The notes: generated from the letters alone by a model not told the origin. 64,000 nt of DNA from Isoetes taiwanensis (GCA_021234155.1 JAJEKV010000374.1:62001-126000); one strand, 5' to 3'. Counted from the stretch's first letter, positions 12,872-24,826 are shown. A program made the numbers and translations.

Positions 12872-14119
12872 CTGTTCAGACCACAAGCATTGCAGTCCAT
12901 GGTCAAACAAGTAGACTTATACCAATCTGCGGTTTCATCCTTAGGACACACCATAGTTTTCCACATTTCACTTACACTATTGAAAGTATGATTGCTCGCT
13001 GCACATATTGGACCTGGACCACAAACATTACATTTGCATGTACACCTAGAACCATGGGTGTTAGAATCTCGTCTTAGCTTGTTGATTGCCTGCCTAACAA
13101 ATTCCATTCTCATGTGGTATATGCAGCAACATGTTTCCCTCTCTTTAAGCCTTTTCACAAACTTGGGCTTCAAAGTCTCAAACAGCCTGAGACCTATTTT
13201 CATCTCAGGTTGTTTGAGGTTATTTATCGCAGGTCTCAGGTCAAATTGATGAAAATAGGTCTCAGGTGAAAATCGATGCTTAAATTTCTTATAAAATGTG
13301 ACCTGAAATGTAATAAACAATATAAGAATGAGAGAAGCTTTCTATTGTGAAAACAAGGAAGCAATTACATACCCGACTCTCTTCCAAGTAATGAAGTGGC
13401 TGCATGTTATACGGCTTAGCAATCTTATCACCGTTATTATTCCTTCTCAATTTCATAACCTGCCTTTTATTTGGACAGACCCTAGTTTCAGAAATCCAAA
13501 AGTTGTATACCTTTTCGCGATCTTCATCCGATAGCCGATCAGATCTGCATTTCCTTTTGAACATAGACCACGGGCCTCCAAATTGATAAACTTTCTCTCA
13601 TCCAACGCGCATACACCGCCTTTCTCCTCATGTTCAAAACCTTTGCAACTCTTTGTCCAGGTTGGTAGATCCATTAATGACCATCATCAAGGTGGATGCC
13701 CGTGCTTGATTGATGTCCTGTGTCCTAGCACGTTTATTAGCTTGAAGAGTCTCCTTCATATTCTCAACAACATGTTGATATACTTGTAATTTCCTGTTTC
13801 CAATGATCCCAAACTCATGTAGGTGTTCGGCTGCCCTGGATATGATTTCTTTTCTATCAGCAGGATGTATCTTCAGGCATACATTGTTGATGTGATCTAC
13901 AATGTTTTTAGCATGCTTTTGTTTTACGCCCAGTGGTCACTTTGTCCTTGGTCTTATGCCTTCTCTTTGCTTCTCTGGTAACTTTTCAAATTCCCTCTTC
14001 CTCTTTCTCTGCAACTTTCTTTTAGCAGATAAAATCCTTCTGCATGCAGTATTAGGAGAAATGCAATTGCAAACTTTCTTGCACTCAACTTTCTTTCTAG
14101 AATCTAATGCATGAGCCAA
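12860..14119 (-). pseudogene. Cys-rich transposase-like protein, degenerate
   Basis: The minus strand encodes, in order: RRILSAKRKLQRKRKREFEK (from about 14040); an open segment AKNIVDHINNVCLKIHPADR...EIISRAAEHLHEFGIIGN with LQVYQHVVENMKETLQANKR (about 13920-13650); KRKCRSDRLSDEDREKVYNF (from 13560); and LKPKFVKRLKERETCCCIYH followed by a Cys-rich stretch (CTCKCNVC, MVCPKDETADW, CLTMDCNACG) down to about 12880. I recall this combination (R/K-rich start, VYNFW...ETRVCPNK, LKPKFVK, CCCIYH) from uncharacterised, multicopy, transposon-like plant proteins; no named family is claimed. Frameshifts, stops and an inserted inverted repeat (13187-13265) break it. It directly abuts the MITE ending at 12871. 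Confidence 0.5.
13187..13265. repeat. Fold-back insertion with perfect 18-bp arms
   Basis: CTGAGACCTATTTTCATC (13187-13204) and its exact reverse complement (13248-13265) enclose a 43-bp spacer. The structure sits inside the transposase-like frame, just upstream of the LKPKFVK motif, and adds residues not expected there. Confidence 0.6.
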
Positions 14120-14120
14120 G

Positions 14121-14960
14121 GTTCCATGTTAACATAAAGGATTACGTGATTAAGATATAGCAGGCATGTTCTTATCATGTGTTTGGTTAGCGTATGTTCT
14201 GTTCATGTTCGTGGTATGCAATGAAAAACACAGCTCTCTAATATATACTAGACTAGACGTGCTTTTTCTAAAACCATCCCATCTTCAAGTTTCTTTTAGA
14301 TGAGATTCTAGAATTAAAACCATCCCATCTTCAGGTTCCTTTTAGACTAGGTTGAGTAACAGTTTGGAATCTAGCAAACTCCTATTTTCAAATTTAGTCG
14401 GGACATCTATCAATTAAATTAAATATTTAAGAGTTACCTCTGCAACCTTACACGTACTTATCCAGTTATTTTTGCAACCTACACTTTTGACCAACGCCGC
14501 AAGTAACTTCAACTTGGCGTTATGCATTATGAATATAAGTGGTTAAACTAATAGCAATATCTAACCGACGAAATCTATGCCGCTAGAGGTGCTAATAACA
14601 ACACATATTGACACTAATTCTAATGCTACATGTATAACAACTAGTGACGTTATAATTGATTATAATATCAACCTTTATAGCATCATAACAAAGTAACTAG
14701 CACTGTGGGTGACACAAAGGGTGAGGCTATAAGTGACACAATTTGTGGCTAACACACATTGAACCCTTCTCTTGGAATTAGTCTTTGTGGACTAAACAAG
14801 AGGAGAAATTCTTGGGCTTGGTTGTATGGTCTAAATAAGAGGAGAGATTTCCGTGTGGCCCATGGAGAACTTGGAAGTCCGATTCACGTTGTTCTTCTTT
14901 GTATTGTTGGACTTGAATAGTTCTTCATTGCACTACAAATTTGGCATTCTGCTTCATTAA
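14121..14960. other. 5' flank of the S-receptor-like kinase
   Basis: Non-coding, AT-rich. Part of 14,270-14,360 contains an imperfect duplication (AAACCATCCCATCTTCA twice). No convincing TATA box was placed close to the gene. Confidence 0.4.
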
Positions 14961-15019
14961 CCTATCATTCCGAGTATGAGCCCCTTTTAACCTATCACTC
15001 AGAATATGAGCCCTTTTGT
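14961..15019 (+). promoter_or_regulatory. Tandem duplication around the start codon; creates a 4-codon uORF
   Basis: The 30-bp segment 14961-14990 is repeated imperfectly at 14991-15019. Both copies contain an ATG followed by AGCCC and a T run. In the second copy this ATG (15006) opens the receptor-kinase frame. In the first copy the ATG (14976) opens only Met-Ser-Pro-Phe and a TAA stop at 14988-14990, 15 bases before the main start. The mRNA 5' end is unknown, so whether the uORF is transcribed is inference. Confidence 0.6.
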
Positions 15020-17464
15020 TTTCCTCTCGATCTTACTCTCTTTTGCCAATTCCTGCTTTGCTTTACAATACTATTATTATAGATCTGTACAATTAGACTG
15101 GAATGTCACCAATAATGTCAATTATGTTCTGAGCAATGGCAGGACGTACTTTCCAACAGGGCTTGGCTTTTTGGGTTGGGAAGTGAGCACAAATGCCACA
15201 ATCAAATACAGGCTGGTCTTATTGAGCGATGGGGGCAATAGACAGTTTAAATTGTCAGTGGTGGCATGGGATGAAGGCATGGATGATATTGTCGATATTA
15301 TTTGGCAAGCCAACAACAACGAGACGGTAGGGATGAATTCTACACTAAAGCTGCAGCATGATGGAAATTTGGTTTTAAGAAACAGTGAAAATGAGCCAGC
15401 TTGGGAAAGTAATACAGCCGATATAGGAGTGACGGAAATGCGGCTGACAGACTATGGAGCATTAGAGCTGAAAAATGAAACGAATTACACAGTGTGGAGC
15501 AGCTTCAAGCATCCCACAAATAAAATGGTATGTGCCCAGGTTTTAATGCAAGGCCTGGCCCTCACGAATGGGGATTACAGATTTAGCTCTGAAGCAACAG
15601 GGGCGGCCTTGTATTACCAGGAGCAGCCCTATCAAATTTGGAACATCTCCGGCCTCACTGATCCAACATGTTATGTTGTGTTCTGCTGTGATATCAATGG
15701 GGCCACTCTTCAGCTGCGATCTAACACAACAAGCATTTCTCTCTATAGGAGCTACTTGAAGAGCAATTGGGATAATTGCTCTGCGCCAGATGCAATAAGT
15801 CTCATAAACCTGCAAATCAATAGTGGCGATATATCATATGTTGCAGTGGCGACATTGGGGGACGACGGAGTTCTTACAGCAGAAAAACTGTCTGTAAAGA
15901 ACTCCGCTTTCAAAGGTAACGATTCCTGCAACCTGCCCAACATATGCGGCCCCTATGGCTTGTGCGCTACTAATAACAGCTGCACCTGCCCTCTCGATTC
16001 CTCTTATTTCAAGCCTGTTGATCCTTCAGATACTGCATCTGGTTGTGAGCTCTCAAATGGCTATGGTCAAACTGGCAAATGCCACATGAAATATCAAAGT
16101 GGGATTGATTACTTCGAGAATCAATTTGTGCAGCCTGACCATCTTACACTGAAACTGAAGATAAGTGCTCCAATTTTTGCCTCGAGAATCCTAATTGCAC
16201 AGTTGCTTTCTATCGAACAGCCTCAAAGTCTTGCTTTTTGGTAACTAAGGTCTCCAGCCTTAGAGCTAATGGGAGCGCTGGTTACTCTGCTTCATTTAAG
16301 GTGTGCAAGAAGGATTCCTCTCGGGTTATTGTGATTGGAGCAGCTGCTGGTGGATCTTGTCTTGCGTTACTGATTATTGTTCTTCTCATTTACTTGAAAA
16401 TGAGGAAAGGGGACGAAGGTGAGGAAGACGATGGCATTGCGAATTCTTGTTTGTCAGAATCAACTTTGAAAAGATTTTCTCTGAGAGAATTGGGGCAATT
16501 GACCAGTGAATTCAGTGAGAAGCTGGGAGACGGGGCATTTGGAATCGTGTATAAGGGATTGCTGACCAACGGAACATCTATTGCAGTGAAGTGCTTGAAC
16601 GGGTCAACAAAGCAAAGCAAGGATTTCTGTGCAGAGTTGTCTATTCTTAGCAGGGCCCGGCATTATAATCTGGTACAATTGGTGGGCTTTTGTAGCAACA
16701 AAAAGAGCAGAGCCCTTGTGTATGAATACCTGAGAAACGGCTCTCTAGATCAATGGCTTATGGGCAAAAAATCATTTCAGCTGAAGTGGGAAATCAGAAT
16801 GGAAATTGCAATTGGGGCAGCAAAGGGAATCCGATATTTACACGAAGGATGCCCAGAGAGGGTACTGCATTTAGATGTGAAGCCGCAGAACATACTGTTG
16901 GACGAACAATTCTGTCCAAAGGTGGCAGATTTTGGGCTGTCAAAGCTGATGGGCAGGGAAGAGAATGCAGTGTTTATGACGACCATATGCGGGACGCCGG
17001 GGTATTTGGCACCAGAGGTGGTAAGGGGCGAAGGGATAGACGTGAAGACTGACGTGTACAGCTTTGGAGTGGTGCTGATAGAAATATTTGCAGGGAGAAA
17101 GCCAATGGAACCTAGATCAGAGCAGATTTGGAATCTGAGCAAAGACGACGAGGCCATGCGCAGTAGCGCAGACCCCAGACTTGGTGGGTCCTTCAATTTG
17201 GAGGAAGCCAGACGGATGCTCAGAGTCTCTGCTCTCTGTATCAACCTTGACCCTCAAACAAGACCCCACATGTCTGCCGTCGTCCAAATGCTGGAAGGTG
17301 AGAAGGATATCCCTCCATTAGTCCCTACCCTACAGTTTTATCCCAACCTCAGTGACGAGGCTAACCTCAAGTTTATGAAATTGTTGGAATCTCGTCCTTC
17401 GTCATCCTATCGTATCCCATCTGCTAGCACCCCCTCTACTATGGCCTTTGTGAGGCCACGTTGA
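15006..17464 (+). CDS. G-type (bulb-type) lectin S-receptor-like Ser/Thr kinase, one frameshift
   Basis: An intronless receptor kinase of the plasma membrane. It has a signal peptide (MSPFVFLSILLSFANSCFAL), a bulb-lectin/S-locus glycoprotein region (LKLQHDGNLVL, then TVWSSFKHPTN), and an EGF-like Cys cluster near residue 307 (CNLPNICGPYGLCA). A PAN-like region (KCSNFCLENPNCTVAFYRT) and a TM helix (AGGSCLALLIIVLLIYL) follow. The kinase has the Gly loop LGDGAFGIVYKG, the VIAK-type lysine (IAVKCL), HLDVKPQNILLD, VADFGLSKL and GYLAPEVV. HLD replaces HRD, so it is a non-RD kinase, a class often linked to immune signalling. One base is missing near 16,162: the lectin half stays open to 16,244 while PAN-kinase continues in another frame to the TGA at 17,462. 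Everything else is intact, so recent inactivation or a sequencing error are both possible. Confidence 0.85.
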
Positions 17465-17562
17465 TAGATATCGAAGAATTTATAGGTATTACCTTACTTG
17501 GCATAAGTTAAAACGTGTAAATGATGTTCAAAAGATAATGCGTTGGTTTTTGCAACATTTTA

Positions 17563-17962
17563 CACTACAAGAGAATTGGTGTTTATTGTCAGTTTTTTTG
17601 TCACTTTGTAGACTACAGTAAATTCCAGAGAATTGACAAAAATATGACCATAAAATGTCAAAAATTGGTGACGATACATCGTCAGTATTTTGTCACTTTT
17701 TTGGCAAATTTTTGACACTCATTATGTCATCTCTATAGCATTTTTTTGCACTCTTTTGGGCAATTCTTTGACACGTATATTGTCATATCTTAGGTTGTTT
17801 TTTGGCAATTTTTTATCATTATTTGTCATAGTGTCATTTTTAGATTTTTTTTTTTTTAACATTTTTTAGGGCAAATCTTTGGCATCTATTGTATCATATT
17901 TCAGATCGTTTTTTTGTCACCTTTTCGGCATTTTTTTGGGCACCTATTGTCACATTTTAAGT
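17563..17962 (+). repeat. Left subterminal repeat array of the CACTA element
   Basis: Repeated TTTTTGTCAC, TTTTTGGCAA, TTGACAC and ATTGTCAT motifs at 20-40 bp intervals. In CACTA elements such arrays bind the TNPA-type transposition protein; binding here is inferred from position only. Confidence 0.6.
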
Positions 17963-18639
17963 TGTTTTTAATTTTAATTCATCATGATTAGAGAACACCA
18001 TCTGCAAGAATACTGGACATGAAATTTTTACGAAACATAGAAGCAATTTCTATTTATCATGTTTAGTTCACAATCTCTGAAAAGAACACTACACATAAAT
18101 TATTTATGGAGAAGTTTATGACAAACACCGCTCCATGCTAAGTTCCAGCTGCTACAGCAACATGCTGCAATAATTGAACAACTTTTCGCAGGGATTCACA
18201 ATCCTCATTTACCTAAACAACCATATCGACCCCAACCCCTTGTACAGACACATCCATCTTCAAACTGATTTGCACTACTTTCTCGTTCTTATGTTTGAAG
18301 GAGACTCCTTTACACCAGCATGCTGAATTTCCTGAAATCAGCATAAGATACTAGTAAGAGATAACGAATTTTAGGGACAGTGGCATTTAAGCATACTACA
18401 GTACACCATCTAAAAATGCAAGACAATATATTTTGCAACCATGAGTAGATAGGAGTCACCAACCTGCCCTTCCTTACCCAGAATAAGCTAATACTAATGC
18501 GAAACCAATTTTTTTGCTGCTACAACATGTTAAATAAGAGAATCAAGTCAGGATTTTAGCTGATTGCATGTTGTACTTAAAGAGGTACATAGAACATACC
18601 CTAAAAGATTCTGTAAATAGAAAAGAAAGGGAAGTAGAT

Positions 18640-20660
18640 GCTTACTTTTGGAATCCTCAGAATGGCATATGTTTGTGAAATTTGCCCTCCATTATACAAG
18701 CGTCCAGCAGCAGATGTATACAAAGCAATGGATCTTGAAATGATTCATTATCAATAATTTTCAAAGGCCAACACCTTTCCATCATAATAGACCATAAACC
18801 TTTCTTTTGAAGGCCATAAATGCATAGAACCAAGACCCGACATAACTATCCTTGCTTGTTACATATATAGAGCAAAACTTTTCAGCATAAGGCAGCAGCT
18901 AAAAACTTATCCTAGTCCAATACATCTAGCCGCTGCAAAGCACAAGGCACAATCTAAACAAAACCACTATCTTATCTACATAGGCAGCAACTAAAAGAAT
19001 GACCTAGACTCCATGATCTCTATCCTATTCAAAGCACAAGGCCATATCTACATCTATCAGCGCTCTACAATCTACAATATCTGTATATGTAAACTAGAAC
19101 ATAGCAAAAACAATGGCATAACATTCGATCTATCTCTTAGCAATAACTAACAAGAGATCTATGCTGCAGCAACATACACCTGAGCAAATACCATCTACAT
19201 TTTACAAAGCAAGCTATGTAGCCATTTGCTGTAGCACCCGCATGTCTTGTAACATTTTGAAAATGATTGTAATAAAATTTTGAATGAGAAATTTTGAAAG
19301 AACATAAAGAACCTGATTATGGACGCTCCTTCCACATCTGTGAGTTGCGCCTATATGTAAGTGCTCCCAGATTTCGTGTATTGCCTTTGCACAGCTCCAA
19401 GAATCGATGGTGGTCATCACAAACCCTTTAGCCAGGAAAGAGTCTCTGAATAAGAGCCCTCTCTCTTTCAACTTTATTTCATCCAAGTTGCTGCAGGTGT
19501 AAATTAAAACAAATATTATAATATGACTGCCATCAAACAAGGAGAGATGTCAGACAAAAAAAGATATAACTCAGCACTTCATTAGTCTGCTGCAGGTTGA
19601 TTGTCACATTATGGTACTCCTTATCCCATAAACAGGACGCTTTCCATGTACCGACATAATTATCTGTGTCAACATATTATAGGAAACAAAAATGTGTTTG
19701 TTATTCAACACTTATAAAACTTGAAGCTAGGCACCTTCGCTGTAAAAGCTGCTCTAAGAACCATCTTAGTCTACTGACGCCTACATGTCTGCGTTCCTCA
19801 CCTAAGAGAGGGCGATCCATTTTCTCCTCAAGAGATGCCACATCTTGTGATTCTCTGGAAGCAACTGCCTTTACATTACATTGAAGTATTAGCAAACAAA
19901 CTATATGTTTCCACGAAATAATGCATGCCACAAATATGAAGTATTCAACGAATTTATGTTCAAATAGTAGTGCTCATGATAACAGCAGCAATTCAGTCAC
20001 GTTCAACTTTTCTTATCTTAGATGCAAATTAATTTCAAATACAATCACACGTGTAACCATAGACAAGCCAAGATGCTGAGCAACAAGAATAATTATACAG
20101 ATAACTTACTTCTCTAAACTCTTCATTTGTTCTGTAAACAGAATCGCGAGAATTACCAACCCTCCCAGAAGGTGCATGCTAAAGGTTAATAGCAGAGTAT
20201 CTGGCTTGAATACACAGCCCAGGATACAAGCCTGACATCCCTACCCTGCTATGAAACTGTTCTTAGCTCCTGCATAATAAAGAATGTACAAAGCTCATGC
20301 ATTTCCTAAATCAGGTCGAAAATACCCTGCTTTACCCTATTTCGAAATTGCATAATGCTTCCAAAAGCCATATGCATATGCGCCAGGCAGCACACGGCCC
20401 TTTTGAGCATCTGGAGCACGCAACCAGGGGATTGGGTTTCGCCATAGCCGGATCTGTATACAGAACAGATCGGCACAAAAATGGTGGCCTATTTTTGGCT
20501 CAGGCAGACATAAATGTTTTAACATTTTGATGGGTAGAATTTGCACCTTTCCAAGTTTAAGAGCAACCATGCCCATATTTATTATTTGAGCCATATTTGA
20601 CTCATGTAGATCCATAAAATCTCGTGGATAATATTGCCACCAGTTCCAAGGCATACAAGA
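18640..20660 (-). other. Exon-like gene fragments inside the CACTA element
   Basis: On the minus strand several open segments have plausible splice borders. One around 20,170-20,112 reads GRVGNSRDSVYRTNEEFRE before an AGTAAGT-type donor. One around 19,866-19,808 reads VASRESQDVASLEEKMDRPL between CAG and GTGAGG. One around 19,491-19,315 contains FLAKGFVMTTIDSWSCAKAI between TGCAG and GTTCTT. One around 18,700-18,645 contains YTSAAGRLYNGGQISQTYAI before GTAAGC. The order is consistent with one captured multi-exon host gene. I do not recognise the product, and each segment alone is weak. Confidence 0.35.
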
Positions 20661-20696
20661 CAGTGCAAATATGATGGAGGAAACAAAGATTGGGGA

Positions 20697-20775
20697 GGGG
20701 TTTCTGAAATAAACCGGGCGTTGCCCCGAAGGGCGGTAGGCGCATGTTGGGGCCGGGGTTTATTTCAGAAACCCC
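20697..20775. repeat. Perfect 19-bp inverted repeat
   Basis: GGGGTTTCTGAAATAAACC (20697-20715) is exactly reverse-complemented at 20757-20775 around a GC-rich 41-bp loop. It lies within the CACTA interior, at the border between the exon-like segments and a GC-rich stretch, and may be the scar of a nested insertion. Confidence 0.6.
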
Positions 20776-22639
20776 GAGCCAATGCGGTTCATGCCACGAA
20801 TGTCCAAAGATTTTGGAATTTTTTGCTACGACAAAAAATTAGGTCTATGGCAAATTTATTTCGTTTACGTGAGCTCCGGAGCTCCGAGTCGGTTTTGCCT
20901 CGAGTATTTGCGGTGAAGGAAGCCCGGGGCCGCCGGAGCATGGAGATTCTTGGCGGATTGGTAAAAGAGTTTTTGGCGGGGTGCATTCTCAAATCCAACG
21001 GACCCTAATCTAGTTGAGTAGATCCGCAAAAGATCTTGCCCTGCGCCCGAAATTTGAACCTTCACCAGTGGCTTCTCGAATCTCTCTCAGAATCTTTAAG
21101 GGCAAAACCCTTGCCCAGGCGCCTTATTCTTTGAGATCTTGACCGTCGCCTGTTTCCACGCCGCAAAGATGTTACCCTGCGAAAGCTTTGGCCTACAAAA
21201 CTCTACCTTGCAAAGATCTTGCAATCTTATGAAAAAATGGAGACGATCCGGCCAATGACCAGGGCTTGTTCATGACGAAGGAAAAAAAAATGAAAAAGGA
21301 TTTCTGTGAACCGAGCTCCAGAGCTCTTGGCGAGCTTGCAAGGCGGTGAAACTTGCAAGGCGGTGAAAATCACCGAGTGTCGGCATTGCAGCGTTTCTTC
21401 CAGATCCTCCAGAGCTCTGGCGGCGCCGCCTGAGCTCCCCACCAGGCTGGTTTCCTGTTTTAAACAAAGACATAAAAAACACGAAAATTCCACTTTGCGG
21501 ACGTTTACAATAATGCAAAGAGCCAACTATTAAGAGCTTGCACTTCCTTATCGAATAATTTGAAGGTTCCACGATCTTTTAGACAATTTTTTTGTAATCC
21601 GCATGGCAACAACAAGGGGTATAAAATAGTAAGAAAAGCATAGAGATAAAAAATATAATATGGCAAGGAGAATAATAATTAAAGTAAAAAGACAATGGGA
21701 ATGATGGTGTAAGTAGCTAAATTTCAACGGGATGGATCATAGAAAATAGGCAACATTGTTGAAATGAATAGTGGACAAAATCGCAAAGGTGAGAACTTAC
21801 AAAACAAGGGTTGTGGGGTGGAAAGCAAAAATGATGGTGAATAGTCCCAAGGGTTATGAATAGTCCCAAAGGTTATGCATCAAGAATGAATAGGGAATGG
21901 AAATAAACGGAGCATAGTGATGCTTAAAGTTGAGATACCATGACGAGAGGTCTTCCAAACTTCAACATAGTGACTTTTAAACAAAGCTTCTACAAAGCAA
22001 TTAAATGGGAGGAAGGTTTAGAATGAGTGGTCAACTCTTCTATTGATTCAAAATTTAAAGGAACCATCATAATTATTATCTTTTATAGAACCTATAGTTC
22101 CATAGGGTTCATAAAACCAAAAGGTTAATTATATTAGGTATAAATTTATATAATCCCCTTCGTTGGTGCCTTGGAATATTCGTGTCACGAAGGCACCAAT
22201 CCCAGTCGTCCATTTTGCAAGATGATCTTGGTCGTCCTCGCTACGCCATTTTTTCCGTTGCAAGCAATCCGTAGGATTTCTTCCTTGGCAAGTAAGCCCT
22301 ATCCGCTTAGTTGTTCCATCGCTCAATCAAACTACAAAAATGCGAGCTTCGGCTATGGTGTTGCAGCTGGAACGATGGAGATTTGCTGACAGTAGGTTTG
22401 AATTGCAGCTGCCGACGAGTTCTAACCTACATAATCAGAGAACAACATCTTTGCCGACAAGCTATGGCGAGCAGGTCCAAAAATCTATGGCAAGCTATGG
22501 AGGGCAATTGCTTGCAAGATTAACAGCGAGAACTGTGGCGATGACAAGACGAACTTGGTAGTTTCTTTAGCCTTCCTTTTCCTCCCATGATGATTGATGA
22601 TGATGACCAAAAAGATGATTGATGATAATATCTGGACTT

Positions 22640-23321
22640 CTCGATTAACTTTTTAATCAGCTTGTCACTTCAAAGTCAGTTTATTGGCATTTTTTTGTCA
22701 TCCTATTGTCATTTCAAAGTCAGTTTATTGGCACTTTCTTGTCATCCTATTATCACTTCAAAGTCAACTTGTTGTCACTGTATTGACATTTTGAAATCAA
22801 CTTATTGTCACTTTATAGTCATGCTTTTCGTCATCTTGTTCTCTCCCTTTTGTTTAGATTTGAGGCAGTCTATTGATGCACTGTTGACACATTTGTGCCA
22901 TTTTTTCTTCAACTTCTAAGTCAAAGTTATGACATTTTATTGTCATACTATGGTCAAATTTATATCATTTCTTTGTCATTACTCTTGTCATTATACAGTC
23001 AGTCTGTTGACACCTTTTTGACACATGGTTTTGTCAAAACTATTTCAGTCTATTGTCAGAGCTGTGTCATTTGTTGCCACATTATAGTCAGATTTATATC
23101 TAGTTTTCTCAAAACCATGTCATTCTATTGTCACATTATAGTCACATTTCCATCATCTTTTTGTCACTTTTTTTGTCACTAGTGCGTCACACTATCGTCA
23201 CATTTATTGTCATTTGGATTTCACTATTTTTGTCAGTGTTATTGTCATTTTCGTATCAGTTTTTTGACACATTATTTTAGTGACAAAAAAAGTGACAATA
23301 AATCACTGTTCTCTTGCCGTG
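22640..23321 (-). repeat. Right subterminal repeat array of the CACTA element
   Basis: A dense array of short units of the type CATTTTATTGTCA or TTCAAAGTCA, including near-tandem 55-60 bp repeats around 22,665-22,800. It mirrors the left array, but here the motifs run toward the interior on the plus strand. The open frames inside (22662-22919, 22895-23182) come from the repeat and are not genes. Confidence 0.65.
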
Positions 23322-23401
23322 TTAATTCTGAACTTGCAGACTTTTTACAAGTTCTTTGTTTTTCATGACTATATTGGTGTGTTAGTCGAATCTATATGAG
23401 A

Positions 23402-23509
23402 GGGATAACACCTTGGAACGAGGGTGTTATGCCCTACTACAACAAATGAGGGCCGGAGGCCTGAGTTTGTTATAGTAGGGCATAAAACCCAAGTACTAGG
23501 GTGTTATCC
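23402..23509. repeat. Fold-back element (108 bp)
   Basis: GGATAACACC (23402-23411) pairs with GGTGTTATCC (23500-23509), and an inner pair, CCCTACTACAACAAA with TTTGTTATAGTAGGG, extends the stem. It looks like a small hairpin MITE. It lies 80 bp outside the right end of the CACTA element. Confidence 0.5.
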
Positions 23510-24823
23510 ACCTTCATAACCTGAGCCCAAGAGTTTTATGGTGGTTTTGTAGTAGTTTTATGGTGGGTTTCATAATAAGCTAGGTGTTTATGGCCATTTT
23601 ACATAAGAAACTAGGTGTTTATGGGCTTTTTAATGTGTTACTGGTGGGTAACACCACTGCAACCAACGACTGAGATTTGATCTCAGCATTAAAACTTGAG
23701 GGCCAGGTTGTTAAGATAAAGAGTTGAGTGTGATCATTGTTAATATTATACAATGCAATAAGTTTTAATATATGAATGCGAGACAATGTATAATAATTAT
23801 GCTTCTAACAGTTGTAAATATTGCAAACATTTCCATGTTAAGAGCAATTAGAGTGTTTTTTATATTCCATGAGGATAGCATTTGACATGAAAATAATTGC
23901 ACATTAGAACATTGGTAGAAACAATAGGAATGGAAGAACATCTTTGCATTCGAAATGTGAAACTTGAATCTGATTTTGGTTAAATAATTATGTGAAACCT
24001 GAATGTAAATTTGGTTTGAATATTTTATATTTTGTACCATGGAATATTGTACGGGTTTTAACTTCATACATTTCATTAGTATGTTGGTTGAAATGTTCAT
24101 GCAATCCATCACCAGGCCTATATATTGAGATGAAAGCAGCTACCTCTACACTTACCTTACAGCTAGAACTATTTCATGTTACAAAAATTTGAATGACAAT
24201 AAAAGCTAAAGTGAAGTCTCAAGTGACGGATGGAGAAGAGTCCAAATTAACTATAGCATCGAGCAAAAGGGCTCTAGATATCATTCACAAAGAATGTTAG
24301 AAGAACCATGCTCTTGTCTGCAAATTTCATGGACTTGAGCCACAACTCCATCATTTGTGCAATCTGAAAATTCTCATTTAAGTATCATGTTATGTTCCTT
24401 TTCTGTTTTTTTCTATTTTATTTGATATAAAAAACTACGCTTGACACTTGGAAAAAAAGATGATGTTAGCATGTGACGTCATGGTTCCCCTTTCTTGCTC
24501 TGCAAGCAATCCCTGGGTCTATGATTCCTTACTCTGCTCTGGCTATGGCAGATCCGTCTTTCGGCACTTCCTAGCTATCCGGAAGCAAAAAAGGACAGAC
24601 TATCTATAATGCAAGGCTTCGCCAAATAATCAAGCAAGGACTATGCTTTTGGGGCTTTTGGAAGAATCATAACGGCTTCACGGAGCAGAAGAAGCGATAA
24701 TATGGAAATGGGTTGCTTATATGTAGATCAAAAATAAAACTGGGCTTTATGCCAAGACGAAGCCAAAGAGGGCAAGCGGTTGTTGATGATCTCTACAGTT
24801 TGTTAGATTTGCAGGCATTTGTT
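23510..24823. other. Intergenic; no gene recognised
   Basis: Includes short repeats of GTTTATGG(C/G)... near 23,535-23,625. No supported gene. Confidence 0.4.
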
Positions 24824-24826
24824 TGA

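Larger units (their letters stand above)
17563..23321. mobile_element. Complete non-autonomous CACTA (En/Spm) transposon
   Basis: The left end reads CACTACAAGAGAATTGGTG and the right end, reverse complemented, CACGGCAAGAGAACAGTGA. They stay alignable for about 45 bp, including TTTATTGTCA and TTTTTTTGTCAC. Both sides are flanked by TTA (17560-17562 and 23322-23324), the 3-bp target duplication of CACTA elements. Subterminal arrays of TTGTCA(C/T)-type motifs occupy 17,563-17,960 and 22,650-23,321. At 5,759 bp it has no recognisable transposase frame and must be mobilised in trans. It begins 98 bp after the receptor-kinase stop, probably in or near that gene's 3' UTR. Confidence 0.85.

Noticed and set aside
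22662-23182. Open frames rich in CHF/LSLLS
   Set aside because: They lie in the subterminal repeat array of the CACTA element and reflect the TTGTCA repeats.
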